Source: CAWCQC01 sp963819905
Lineage (GTDB): Bacteria > Actinomycetota > Thermoleophilia > Gaiellales > Gaiellaceae
Assembly (NCBI GenBank): GCA_963819905.1
Contig: CAWFXP010000007.1
Coordinates: forward strand, 124,001-188,000
DNA length: 64,000 nt
Reading direction: 5' to 3'
How positions within the stretch are numbered: position 1 is the stretch's first letter; every line of letters starts with the position of its first letter. Below are positions 34,818-45,180 of this stretch, one piece after another. Position numbers and translations under genes: made by a program. The notes below the pieces were generated by a model that saw nothing but the letters and a program-made list of their open reading frames with translations, made no database searches and was not told the DNA's origin.

Positions 34818-35669
34818 CTACCCCGTCTGCTGCCCGCAGTCGATCCCGGCGTTCAGACAGCGCCGAACGAGCCCCTCGAGCGCGGACTGCTGCCAGGTGT
34901 TCCAGAAATCGGCGTGCGCCTCGACCGTTCCGTCGGCGAGCTTGTATCCCGGCCCGCTCGCGCCGACGGGATACCGAACGTGGAGGAAGAGCTCGGGCAC
35001 CTTGATCGGGTGCGATGCCGGGCAGCGCTCGTCCTGGGCGTACACCACGTGGCTGCGGTGATCGCTCGAATCGGTTCGGCCGTCCGAGCAGTTCGGGAAG
35101 CGCATGTGGAGCACCATCATCTTGCTGCCGCAGCTCGGCGGCGTCCGCAGCATGGTGCTCGAGTTGCCGTCTCCCTCGCAGTTCCAGAAGGTGTTCGGGA
35201 ACGTTCCGTGTCCGCCCGCGACGAGGCGGAAGTCCGGCGGATAGGCGACGGTGGTGCCGTACTTCGCCGGCTTGTTCCGGAAGTAGGCGAACATCGTCCT
35301 CGGCTTGACGACGGTTCCGCTCGGAGCGATGAGCGACGGCGTCCAGTAGGCAGCGGTGTCAGCCCTCAGGCCGCACGTCGTCCCCGCGGCGATCATCGAC
35401 GAGTAGGTGGAGCTCGAGTCGGTCGAGCGGTTCGCGAAGAAATCGTGCAGATGGTGGGAGGGAGTGCCAGAGGGCCCGGGCATGACGATCGGGTCGACCT
35501 GCCGCTGATGGGAAAGCGTGCACCTCAGCACGAAGACGCCCTTTCCGGTCTCGGTCGAGGGGGGTGGGTAAGGAGCCGACCCGGCGGCCGGGGCCACCGG
35601 CTGCGCACCCGCGATGGAAGCGCCGGCGAACACGAGTACGGAGAGAACGAGGGCTGGTAGAAGCTTCAC
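34818..35669 (-). CDS. Secreted DUF1996-domain protein
   Basis: 283-residue exported protein. The start is taken as GTG 35669, which has GGAGG 8 nt upstream and leads directly into a signal peptide (VKLLPALVLSVLVFAGASIA); ATG 35699 is in frame but less well placed. The mature part has VDPIVMPGPSGTPSHHLHDF, the histidine-rich N-terminal motif of DUF1996, then FRNKPAKYGTTVAYPPDFRL and DHRSHVVYAQDERCPASHP. Several Cys suggest disulfides. DUF1996 proteins occur in fungi and actinobacteria; the activity is unknown. Confidence 0.8.
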   Translation of the reverse strand: MKLLPALVLSVLVFAGASIAGAQPVAPAAGSAPYPPPSTETGKGVFVLRCTLSHQRQVDPIVMPGPSGTPSHHLHDFFANRSTDSSSTYSSMIAAGTTCGLRADTAAYWTPSLIAPSGTVVKPRTMFAYFRNKPAKYGTTVAYPPDFRLVAGGHGTFPNTFWNCEGDGNSSTMLRTPPSCGSKMMVLHMRFPNCSDGRTDSSDHRSHVVYAQDERCPASHPIKVPELFLHVRYPVGASGPGYKLADGTVEAHADFWNTWQQSALEGLVRRCLNAGIDCGQQTG

Positions 35670-35805
35670 GGTCACGGCCTCCTTCTGAGCGTTGCCCATG
35701 GCATGGACCGCTCGACGTTGGCGCGTACCCCTAACTAGAGCCTCCCCGCCTCCCCAACTTGCGCGGGGCTTCTGGCCCGCGGCGCGCGCGGTGGTGCGCC
35801 GGGCC

Positions 35806-35834
35806 TTGACTGGTCAGCACCCGGCGCGTAGCGT
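35806..35834 (+). promoter_or_regulatory. Promoter for the rightward exopolysaccharide operon
   Basis: TTGACT (35806-35811), 17-nt spacer, TAGCGT (35829-35834), matching a housekeeping-type -35 and the actinobacterial TANNNT -10. Transcription would start near 35841, about 105 nt before the deacetylase ATG. The 35670-35805 interval before it shows nothing else I can name. Confidence 0.6.
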
Positions 35835-35945
35835 GTGAGTGAGTTTCTCCCGAGCGAGGTGGAGACAACTGCGGCGCGATCCTCTTTCTTCTGCGGCATC
35901 TCGAGACGATCCCTCGGACTCCCCTGATCGGGTGGCGAACGCCTG

Positions 35946-36836
35946 ATGGCGGGAGGCGGAGCTGCACCGCCCGTCGCCGCGATGTCGATCGACGTCGAGG
36001 ACTGGTTTCACGTCGAGAACCTCCGCCGCGCTGTCCCGCGACCGTCCTGGGAGAGCCGTGAGCTCCGCGTCGAGAGGACGATGGACCGAATGCTCGGCGC
36101 GATGGCGCAGTGGAACGTGCGAGCGACGTGCTTCGTCCTCGGGTGGGTCGCCGACCGGGCGCCGCGGCTCGTTCGCAGCATCTCGGAGGCCGGCCACGAG
36201 ATCGCCTCGCACGGATACGGGCACGACCTCGTCCACGAGATGCGCCACGACGGGTTTCGCGCCGACGTCGCCAGGTCGAAGGAGCTTCTCGAGGACATGT
36301 CCGGCTTGCAAGTCCGCGGCTATCGGGCACCGAGCTTCTCGATCACCGACTGGGCGCTACCCATCCTGCGGGAGCTCGGGTTCGAGTACGACTCCTCACT
36401 GTTTCCGACCACGATCAGCCATGACCGGTACGGGAAGCTCGCCTTCCTGAAACACGCGGGGCCGATTGCGCGACACCAGGGATTGACCGAGGTGAGCTTG
36501 CCGTGTCTGTCCGTCGGTCGTCATGCGGTCCCCTGGGCGGGCGGCGGTTACTTCCGTCTGATGCCGTATCCCGTCTTCAAGCTGGGCGTCGAGCGAATCC
36601 TCGGTGCCGGAAAGCCATACGTCTTCTACATCCATCCCTGGGAGCTGGACGCGGCGCAGCCACGGATCGGCGGGTTGAAGCGAAGCGAGCGCCTGCGTCA
36701 TTACCTGAACCTCGAAAGGACAGAGTCGCGCTGGCTGTCGCTGCTGCGCGACTTCCGCTGGGTGACCATCGCCGATCTGCTCTCTCGCCGTGAGGGAGCA
36801 ACGGTCGGCCTCCCGAGACCGATCGGAGCATCATGA
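35946..36836 (+). CDS. Polysaccharide deacetylase (DUF3473/exopolysaccharide-locus type)
   Basis: 296-residue NodB-fold deacetylase. The metal/catalytic region SIDVEDWFHVEN (Asp-Asp), ATCFVLGWVADR, HEIASHGYGHDLVH (HxxxH ligands) and GYRAPSFSI are complete. The C-terminal extension YFRLMPYPVFKLGVERI and YVFYIHPWELD is the DUF3473 part seen in exopolysaccharide loci associated with the PEP-CTERM/XrtA systems. No exosortase is seen here. It would remove N-acetyl groups from the polymer. Start ATG 35946; its stop overlaps the next ATG as ATGA. First gene of the rightward operon. Confidence 0.9.
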   Translation: MAGGGAAPPVAAMSIDVEDWFHVENLRRAVPRPSWESRELRVERTMDRMLGAMAQWNVRATCFVLGWVADRAPRLVRSISEAGHEIASHGYGHDLVHEMRHDGFRADVARSKELLEDMSGLQVRGYRAPSFSITDWALPILRELGFEYDSSLFPTTISHDRYGKLAFLKHAGPIARHQGLTEVSLPCLSVGRHAVPWAGGGYFRLMPYPVFKLGVERILGAGKPYVFYIHPWELDAAQPRIGGLKRSERLRHYLNLERTESRWLSLLRDFRWVTIADLLSRREGATVGLPRPIGAS

Positions 36837-39762
36837 GAAAGCGCGGCCGCGCACTCGAGCCCAAGGGCCTGCGGCCCCGGGCAGCCCTCCTGGCGGGAAC
36901 CGTCCTGACAGGCCTCGTCTTCCTTCTTGCCCCCACCGCGTCCGCGGAGCCCGACGCCGGACGCCTGACCGGCTTCGCTACCCAGGCGCAGCAGGTCGGC
37001 CTGCTCGAGCAGGAGACGACCGGCCTTCGCTCTCCGTCGGGTTTGGCGTTCTCTCCGGCGAACAACGCGTTCTACGTGATTGACGCGTCGCCGGGCGGCC
37101 CCAGGCCGGCGGCCACCGAGGTCGTCACGCTCACCCCGTTCGAGCTGATCCCGTTCACGGATCGCAGCGGGTCGACACGCATCGCGGCGACGCTACGGGA
37201 CCCGATCAACATGGCGTTCGACGCGCGGTACGGCCGCCTGCTGCTCCTGTCCGGCGACGGGCACTTGCTCGAGGTGCAAGCGAGCCCGAACGGCGACCTC
37301 CTTCCGGAGACGCTGGTCGCTCACGACGTGACCGGGCTCGGCTTGCAGAGCCCGCAGGGGATGGCCGTGGATCCGGCGAGCGGCGAGGTCTTCGTCCTCG
37401 ACGCGCGGATCGGGCGCATCGTTCGCCTGCAGCCGGAAGCCGACGGAAGCTTCGACTCGGCGACGACCTCCGAGATCTACCCACAGGTCCGTGCTTTGAG
37501 CCGTGTGCGCGGCTCTGGCCTACGACGCCGTCAGCGGCCATCTCTATCTCGGCGCTGGCTTGACGTTGTACGAGCTCACGACGGCCGGATGCCCTCGTCG
37601 GCTCCTTCGACCTCTCGGGCGCGGATCTCGCCAACCCGCAGGGCATGGTCGTCGCCCCGAGCGCGGACCAGACGGACGATCCGGGTGCCACGAGCCTGTA
37701 CGTCGCCGACGGCGGCGGCGTCACGGTGACGACGGACGGCGGACGGCCTCCCGGGCCGACCGTGTCGACGCTCCGGACCGGGCGGATTCTCGAGCTTTCC
37801 CTGAGCTCCGCCCCGGCGGCGTTCGTGTCCTTCGTGGCGGCGAGCGACTTCGAGTCCTCGCTCGTGGAGACAATCGACGCGGCCCAATGGTCGCCGCCTA
37901 GCCCCGACCCGTCCGGCATCACGTTCGTCTCCGGGTCGAGCCGGCTCATCGTCACGGACGGCGAGGTGGAGGAGACCGTCGGAGGGATCACGCACTTCCA
38001 AGGGGCGAACCTCTGGGAGACGACGCTCGACGGGAGCGTCATTCGCAGCGCGAACATCTCGAAGATCAACCCCACCGTCGTGCCCATGACCGACGAGCCG
38101 ACGGGGATCACATTCGACCCCGCCTCGGGGCACTACTTCGTCACCGAGGACGGTGGGAAGCGGGTCTACAACCTGAACCCGGGCGCGGACCAGCTCATCG
38201 GCACCTCCGACGACAGCTGGAACTTCTTCCGCACGACCTGTTCGGCAACGGCGACCCCGAGGGCATCGCCTTCGACACGGCGAACAACCGGCTGCTCGTC
38301 GCCGACGGCGTCAACCGGGAGATCTACGTCTACACGACAACCGGCGCGCTCGTCGGTCAGTTCGACGTCCAGGCCTACGGGGTGGAGGACCCCGAGACGG
38401 TCGAGTTCAACGCGCAGAGCGGAACCGTCTTCGTGCTCTCGAACCGCCAGAGCGGGCCGATCGTCATCGAGACCACGATCGGCGGAGCGCTGCTCCAGAC
38501 GATCGACGTGGACGCCTCCGGCGCATACAAGCCGGCCGGCCTCGCCTACGCCCCGGCCAGCGACGGCTCCGGAGCGATGCGGTTCTACATCGCCGACCGC
38601 GGCATCGACAACAACGACAACCCCAACATCGTCGACGGCAAGATCTACGAGGTGACCGCGCCGGAGGACGGCGGGGGAGGGAATCAGCCGCCCGTCATCA
38701 CGTCCGACGGCGGCGGGCCGACGGCGGCGCTCTCCGTGCCCGAGAACCAGACGGCCGTCACCGACGTCAACGCGACCGACACCGACCCGATCACGTATTC
38801 GATCGCCGGCGGGCGACGACGCCGCCCGCTTCGCGATCAACTCCGCGTCGGGCGTCCTCACCTTCGTCGCCGCGCCGAACTTCGAGGCGCCCACGGACCT
38901 GGACACGAACAACGTCTACGAGGTGACCGTAGGCGCGTCCGACGGCACCCTCAGCGACACGCAGGCGATCTCGGTGACGGTCACGGACGAGCCGGAGGGT
39001 GGCCCGTCGCCGGCGCTCCACTTCTCGTTGCGCGCGTCGGCGACGGTCGGCGGCGTCACCGCCGCGAACGAGGACGTCCTGTTCTTCAACGGGACCGCGT
39101 TCAGCCTCGCCTTCGACGGCTCCGACGTCGGCCTCTCGAGCCGCCGCCTCGACGGGCTCGCCTTCCTCGACTCCGACACGCTTCTGCTGTCCTTCGACGC
39201 CGACGGCCAGGTGCTGCCCGGGATCTCGGGACCGGTCGACGAGTCGGACATCGTCCGCTTCGACGCGACGTCGCTCGGCGCCACCACCGCCGGAACCTTC
39301 CAGCTCTACTTCGACGGCTCCGACGTCGGGCTGACGACGAGCTCCCACGACGTGGATGCCGTCGAGCTGCTCGCGGACGGAAGGATCCTGCTCTCCACCA
39401 CGGGGAAGGCGACGGTCGGCGGTGTGACGGTGGCCGACGAGGATCTGCTCGCGTTCACGCCCACGCAGCTCGGCGACGTGACATCCGGGACCGCTGCCGT
39501 GTACTTCGACGGCAGCGACGTCGAGCTCTCGGGCTCGGAGGACGTCAGCGGCGCGGCGGTGGATGCCACGGGGAAGATCCATTTCTCGACCACCGACGTC
39601 TTCGCCGTCACCGCCGTGAGCGGTCAGGACGAGGACGTCTTCGTCTTCACGCCCACCTCCCTCGGCTCGACGACGGCGGGAACGTACTCCTCGACGCTGA
39701 CGTTCGACGGGTCGGCGTTCGGTCTGGCAGCGAACGACGTGCAAGACGTCGACATCCCGTAG
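36833..39762 (+). CDS. Secreted NHL/beta-propeller protein with C-terminal repeats, four frameshifts
   Basis: About 976 residues when the frame is corrected near 37496, 37590, 38240 and 38808; at the last, an extra G in GGCGGGCGACGAC is evident. Signal peptide (ALLAGTVLTGLVFLLAPTAS). Residues ~40-610 carry beta-propeller-like repeats (SPQGMAVDPASGEVFVLD, PTGITFDPASGHYFVTEDGG, DPEGIAFDTANNRLLVADGV). A cadherin-like segment follows (NQPPVITS to DTQAISVTVTD). The last ~230 residues hold three or four repeats built on YFDGSDV and DEDVFVFTPTSLG. It may bind or shape the secreted polysaccharide. Start ATG 36833 in an ATGA overlap. Confidence 0.75.
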
Positions 39763-39774
39763 GGCGCAACTCTC

Positions 39775-40965
39775 ATGTCGCCGCCTCGGCTACTGCACAT
39801 CAGGGGCACTGCTCCCCTCGGCGGCGACGCCCTGCTCATCGTCGAGCTCGGCCGGGCTGCTCGGCAGGCAGGCTTCGAGGTCGACGTTCTCGCCACCGAG
39901 CCTCGCTTCCGGGAGCTGATCCGGGAGGCGGGGCTCGGGCTCGTCGATCTCGAAGTCATCCGCCGGGAGATCAGGCCGCTCTGGGACGCCCGGGGCCTGG
40001 TGCGCCTGACGGCGTTTCTCTCGAGGTCGCGGTACTCGATCGTCCACACGCACACCTCGAAGCCCGGAATGGTCGGCCGGCTCGCGGCGACATGGACCGG
40101 GGCGCCGGCGATCATCCATACCGCCCACCTGTTCCCGTTTCACGAGCAGACCGGACGGCTGGCGACGGCCGCGTACGTTCGCGCCGAGCGGCTCGCGGCC
40201 CGCTGGTGCGACCGGATCGTCACCGTCAGCGAGTACCACCGCGACGTGGGCGCTCCGGATGGGCATCGGTCAGGCCCGACCAGGTCGTGGCCATCCCCAA
40301 CGGCGTGCCGGCCGAGCGGGCACGGCCGGCGCGATCGCGGCAGGAGGTCCGGGACGAGCTGGGCGTCGGAGATCGGATTCCTCGTGCTCTCGACCGGCCG
40401 GCTCGCCGAGCAGAAAGGGCTCGAATACCTGATCCGGGCGGCTCCGCTCGTCCGCGGCGGAGCTGCCGTCCGTCAGGTTCGTCATCGCGGGAGACGGGCC
40501 GCTCGAGCAGCGGTTCGCACGGCTCGTCGCCGACCTCGGTCTCGAGGAGACCGTGCGGCTGCGTCGGCTTCCGCGCGGACGTCGGCGACCTGCTCGCGGC
40601 GTCCGATCTGGTCGCCTTGCCCTCCCTCTGGGAGGGCCTGCCGGTCTCGCTCCTCGAAGCGATGGCGGCCGGAAAGCCGGTCGTCACGACAGCCGTCGGC
40701 GGCAACCGGGAAGTCACGAACGACGGCGAAGCAGCCGTGCTCGTTCCGCCGAAAGATCCGGCGCGCCTGGCGGGGGCCATCCGAATGCTGGCGACGGATC
40801 GTGCCCGGCTCGAGGAGCGTGGGGCGAAGGGGCCGCGCGGTGCAGCAGGAGCGCTACACGCTCGGCCGCATGCTCGAGGCGTACGTGCACGAGTACGAGC
40901 GCCTGCTCCGGCAGCGGAGCCCGAGGGCCTCGGTGTCGCTGTTCGAAGCCGAGGGAGTGTCATGA
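39775..40965 (+). CDS. GT4-family glycosyltransferase (WecA-linked EPS type), frameshifted
   Basis: About 396 residues with compensating frame changes near 40255, 40470 and 40850 (span 3n). The N-terminal GT-B domain has LLHIRGTAPLGGDALLIVEL, YSIVHTHTSKPGMVGRLAA and IIHTAHLFPFH. The C-terminal domain has VAIPNGVPAER, LVLSTGRLAEQKGLEYLIRA, and the donor-binding region DLVALPSLWEGLPVSLLEA followed by PVVTTAVGGNREV, with the E-x7-E motif. Donor and acceptor sugars cannot be deduced. Start ATG 39775; the stop overlaps the next ATG (ATGA). Confidence 0.8.
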   Translation: MSPPRLLHIRGTAPLGGDALLIVELGRAARQAGFEVDVLATEPRFRELIREAGLGLVDLEVIRREIRPLWDARGLVRLTAFLSRSRYSIVHTHTSKPGMVGRLAATWTGAPAIIHTAHLFPFHEQTGRLATAAYVRAERLAARWCDRIVTVSEYHRDVGAPDGHRSGPTRSWPSPTACRPSGHGRRDRGRRSGTSWASEIGFLVLSTGRLAEQKGLEYLIRAAPLVRGGAAVRQVRHRGRRAARAAVRTARRRPRSRGDRAAASASARTSATCSRRPIWSPCPPSGRACRSRSSKRWRPESRSSRQPSAATGKSRTTAKQPCSFRRKIRRAWRGPSECWRRIVPGSRSVGRRGRAVQQERYTLGRMLEAYVHEYERLLRQRSPRASVSLFEAEGVS

Positions 40966-42498
40966 GCGCCGCGCCGGCCGCCGGCCGGGCCCGCAGAGAG
41001 CCTGACTTCGGCGTCGGCGGAGCGAGGGGCGCTCCCGCTGGTCCTGAGCCTCGCCGACGCGTCTCGAGGAGGCGGGCGTCGCGTACTGCCACTGGAAGAG
41101 CAACGCCGCGATCGATCGCTCGCTCCGGGGCGAGAACGACCTCGACCTGCTCGTCTCGCGACGCGACGTCCGGCGGTTCGCCGAGGTCCTCGCAGGCCTC
41201 GGGTTCGCGCGCACGTACAGTCGTCATGCGCGCGAGCCCCGGCATCGAGAGCTTCTACGGCCTCGATCCGGCGGTCGGGCCGCTTGGTGCACGTCCACGC
41301 CCACTACCAGCTCGTCGTCGGGAGACGATCGCACGAAGAACTACCGGCTTCCGATCGAGGACGCCTACCTTCGCTCTGCGACCCGGGCGGGCAGCTTCAG
41401 GTTGCCGTCTCCCGAGCTCGAGTACGTGGTCTTCGTGATCCGGATGGCGCTGAAGTACTGCACCTGGGACGAGATCGTCTGGAATGCACTGCGAGGAAGG
41501 CGCGCCGGCCCCAAGCGGAGCGAGCGGGAGGAGCTCGACTACCTACGGGCCCGCATCGACGCCGAGGAGGCGGCGCGCATGGTCCGGGATTCGCTTCCAT
41601 GCGTCGATCCACGGCTGTTCGACGACTGCGCCAGTGCACTCGTCACCGGGCTTCCGTCCGGCGGCGGGTTCGGACGGCCCGCCGGCTCGAGGTGAGCCTT
41701 CAGCCCCACGCGCGCCGGGGCCGGTGGTCTGACTGCGCGGGCCGGATCGCCGGACGGGCGGCGGAGGCGGTCGCTCACCGCACCGGGCTCCGATCGAAGA
41801 GCCGGTTTGCCTCGGGCGGGGCGATGGTGGCGGTCCTGGGCGGCGACGGGTCGGGGAAGACGACCGCTGTTGCCGCGCTCACGCGCAGCCTCGGGTCCGA
41901 GTTCGATCTCCGCGTCGTCCACATGGGAAAGCCGCAGTGGTCGATGACGACGTACGCCGTCAGGGGGGCGCTGAAGGTGGCCGTGCTCGGCGCGAACGGC
42001 CTTCGGCGGGTGATGCCGGCGGCGCCGGTCCGCCGGTTCGCTCGTCGGCTGTCTGACTACCGGCCGCTGATCTGGCTCGCCTGCACCGCCCGCGACCGGC
42101 GACGCGTCTACAGCGACGCGCGCCGCTTCGCGATGAACGGCGGCCTCGTCCTCTGCGACCGCTACCCGCACTCCTGCCTGGCGTCGATGGACGTCCCGCG
42201 GATCGCGTCCCTGACCGCCGGATCGCCCCGCGGCCGTGTTCTGCGGGCGCTGATCCGGCTCGAGGAGCGCTACCACTCGTCGATCCTGCCGCCGGAGCTG
42301 CTTGTCGTCCTCCGGGTGAGCCCCGAGATCGCCGTCAGGCGCAAGACGACCGAGCGGCCGGAGACGGTCCGGCCGCGCAGCGCCGAGGTGTGGGACGCGG
42401 ACTGGCGCGCCTCCGGCGCCCACGTGATCGACGCAAGCCGGCCCGCGGACGCCGTCGCGCGCGAGCTCGAGCAGCTCGTCTGGGCGACGCTCGCGTGA
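40962..42498 (+). CDS. Bimodular protein: YCHWKSN nucleotidyltransferase-like domain plus P-loop kinase, frameshifted
   Basis: About 512 residues after frame corrections near 41075, 41220, 41285 and 41335 and in the 41670-41700 linker. The N-terminal module has VAYCHWKSNAAIDR, ENDLDLLVSRRD (Gly/Asp pattern of nucleotidyltransferase folds), LVHVHAHYQLVVG, KNYRLPIEDAYL and FVIRMALKYCTWDEIVW. The C-terminal module is thymidylate-kinase-like: Walker A VLGGDGSGKTTAV, VVHMGKPQWS, LVLCDRYPHSCLAS and a lid-like ERPETVRPRSAEVW. It is a paralogue of 45174-46648. Function unknown; its place in the polysaccharide operon suggests phosphorylation or nucleotidyl transfer on a glycan or its precursor. Start ATG 40962. 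Confidence 0.75.
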
Positions 42499-42507
42499 GG
42501 CTCTGCC

Positions 42508-43202
42508 GTGTCGTGCCGAACCCTGTCTGATCGAGATCGTCGGCGTCGCAGGCGCGGGTAAGTCGACGCTGACCGACGCCCTCGCGCGGCGCTACGGCTG
42601 GCAGATGGCGGACTTCCTCCACACCCGTGCCCGCGCGCACTGGCCCTACGTCGCGCACAGTCTCCCCTCGGTGCTCCCGATCATCGCACAGGAGCATAGC
42701 GAACCGCCTGCGCTGAGCTGGGACGAGGTGAAGCTCGCCGTCTACGTCTCGGAGTGGAACCGTTTCCTGCGGTCGAACCATCACCAGCCCGGCGTCATCG
42801 TGCTCGACCAGGGGCCGATCTTCGCGCTCGCCTGCCTGCTCTGGGGCCGGAAGCCGGTCACGCGGACAGCCGCATTCGCACGGTGGCTCGGCGAGATGGT
42901 CGATCGCTGGTCGATAGAGCTCGACGCGCTCGTCTTGCTCGAAGCGCCCGATCGGGTGCTCCTCGAGCGGATCGACAAGGCGGGAGCAGCGCCACGACGC
43001 CAAGGGCCGCGCGGAGCGCGGCCGCGCGCTCGATCTCTTGGCGGCGCACCGCGCGGCATATACGCGAGGCTACTCGGCGCCTTCGACGCACGACAGGGGA
43101 AGGCCGCCCGTGCTTCGCTTCGACACAGCGTGCCGGTCGGCGGACGAGGTCGCCGACGAGATCGCTCGCGCGCTTCGGGCGGGGAACCGGACGGACGGTT
43201 GA
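42508..43202 (+). CDS. Stand-alone P-loop kinase-like protein, frameshifted
   Basis: About 231 residues. Walker A is EIVGVAGAGKSTLTDALARR, then GVIVLDQGPIFALACLLWG (Walker B/DxG region of deoxynucleoside or gluconate-type kinases) and LDALVLLEAPDRVLLERID. A frame change near 42990 restores RHDAKGRAERGRALDLLAAH and a C-terminal SADEVADEIARALRAGNRTDG ending at TGA 43200-43202. The start is uncertain: GTG 42508 needs a frame correction before Walker A. It lies 10 nt after the bimodular kinase and before a glycosyltransferase. Substrate unknown. Confidence 0.7.
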
Positions 43203-43288
43203 CGGACGCCCAGCGAAGACTCAACGTGGGATAGGGCTCACTGAGCGCGGGACGACCCCGTTTCCCGCAACCCGACCCAGGAATCCGC

Positions 43289-44434
43289 ATGGCCGCGACG
43301 AGCTCGGCAACGACGAAGTCGGAATCCCGGACGGCGACCGCCGCCTTCGGATCCTGCACGTGATCATCATTCTCGGCGAGACGAACGGTCAGTACAACGA
43401 GCATTGCCTGCCGCTCAGGCACGAGCGCGAGCTCGCCATCTGCACGTACTTCGCTCCGCAGCTGTCCACCCACCGGAGATAGAGGTGTTCCCGGGGACGG
43501 GACGCTGCGCGGGTTCTTCCGGGCGTTCAGCGTCGCGGTCGCGGCCGAGGACAATACGACGTCATCCACGCCCACGCGCCTCAGACGGGCGCGCTGGTCG
43601 CGTCTGGCGCTGGCGCTCGCGGCCGCACCAGCGACGGCTTCGGCGGTCGCTCGTCTACACGGTTCAGGACTCGTTCCACGACTACAAGACTCCGGAACAA
43701 GCTGCTCATGGCTCCCCCCTGGCGACCTTTCGTCGGGTGGTGTTCTGCGGCCGAGCCGCGCTACGACAGCTACCCGCGGCCCTGGCGGAGGCTTGTGGGG
43801 AGGCGGGCGCGGGTCGTTCAGAACGGCGCCGACCTCGACCGGGTGGAGCGCGCGATCGCCGGGAGGACACGATCGAGAACGGCGCTCGCATTCAGGCTGG
43901 TGTCCGTCGGACGGCTGGAGAAGGTCAAGGATCCGCTTGACGCTCTGGCAGCGTTCCGGCGCCTCGACGACACGCGGAAGCCGTCTGACGTTCGTTGGCG
44001 CGGGGTGCTCTCGAAACCGGGCTCGGCCGCGGCGATCGACGCTCGTCGTGGCCGGCGAGCGGATCGAGCTGACCGGCCTGGTTCCAGAGACGACGTCTTC
44101 GTGCGCTGCGCCGAGGCCGACCTCTTCGTGTCGACGTCCCTCGGCGAAGGACTTCCGGTGGCGGTCATCGAGGCGATGGCGACCGGTTGTCCGGCCGTGC
44201 TGTCCGACATCCCGCCGCACCGTGAACTGGCGGCCGGCGCCGAGTTCATCCCGATCGTTCGGCCACGGGCGATCCGGAGGGCTTCGCCCGTGAGATCAGC
44301 CGCTTCGTCGGACATGCCCGGTCGAGGAACGGCGGGCGATCGGCGAGCGCTGCCGCAACCTCGTCCGGGAGCGAGCTTCGGGCTCGCCACCATGCACGCC
44401 GCGCTACGAGACGGTGTATCGCGAGCTCACATGA
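43289..44434 (+). CDS. GT4-family glycosyltransferase, heavily frameshifted
   Basis: Recognisable across several frames: RILHVIIILGETNGQYNEHC at the N-terminus, VIHAHAPQTGALVAS, RARVVQNGADLDRVERAI, FRLVSVGRLEKVKDPLDALA, and the donor site ADLFVSTSLGEGLPVAVIEA followed by GCPAVLSDIPPHRELAAG. At least five one-base corrections are needed between 43290 and 44400. It ends at TGA 44432-44434, overlapping the next ATG. The 5' end is uncertain; ATG 43289 is the nearest ATG but needs a correction before RILHVI. Confidence 0.65.
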
Positions 44435-45180
44435 TCGTCGAGTTCATCGGCTGCGACGGCGCGGGGAAGACGACCCTGGCGCAGATGGTGCGAGACCGAG
44501 GGGTTTGGGGCGAGCGTGCGGTCTCGATGCCGGACCTCGTCCTCGACCGCACGGTGCTCCGGCACGTGACGCATCCGACGGCGGTCAACGTCGTCCAGGA
44601 GGCATGCTCGCTTACCCGTCCTTCTCTCGTCATGGAACCGCCATCGGGCCTTTCTGGACTTCGGCGTCCGGACGTTCGGGCGGTATGCAACCTCGACCTT
44701 CGACCGGCTGAACGGGATGCGCGGGCTGGCGCGCCGGGTCGGGATGTACGAGCTCGCCAGGCGGCGCGCGCCGAACCGCGTCGTCCTGTCCGACGAGGGC
44801 ACCGTTCTCACCGCGTACCACTTCGCGCTCTCGGAGGTCGACCTCGATCCTCGCGATGTCGCACGGTTCGCCTCCCTCGTGCCTCGGCCCGACTGGATCG
44901 TGCACGTCAAGGCGCCCGTCCCCGCGCTCGTCCGTCGTGCGGCTGTCCCGACTCGACCGGCGGCGCCAGCACCTGGGGCGATCGCCAGATCGGATCGAGC
45001 GTACGATCCGCAGAACCGTCGACGTCTTCGACCTCGTCGCGGCAGCCCCGCCGCTGCGTGACCGGGTGATCGTGGTCGAGAACGACGACGGAGACCCGTC
45101 TCTTCGGCGGGAGCTCGTCGACGCGCTCGCAGGCCGCTTGCAGACGTCGTCTCGACACAGCCCTCGCACTCCGGTGCTGA
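44431..45180 (+). CDS. P-loop kinase-like protein, frameshifted
   Basis: About 249 residues. The start ATG 44431 leads straight into Walker A (MIVEFIGCDGAGKTTLAQMV). Later segments in other frames are VRTFGRYATSTFDRLNGMRG, RAPNRVVLSDEGTVLTAYHF (Walker B-like), PRPDWIVHVKAPVPALVRR and TVDVFDLVAAAPPLRDRVIV. Frame corrections are needed near 44620-44700, 44935 and 45130. In the frame of the start codon, TGA at 45178-45180 overlaps the next GTG (45174), a plausible coupled end. It resembles the 42508-43202 kinase in scale and layout. Confidence 0.65.
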
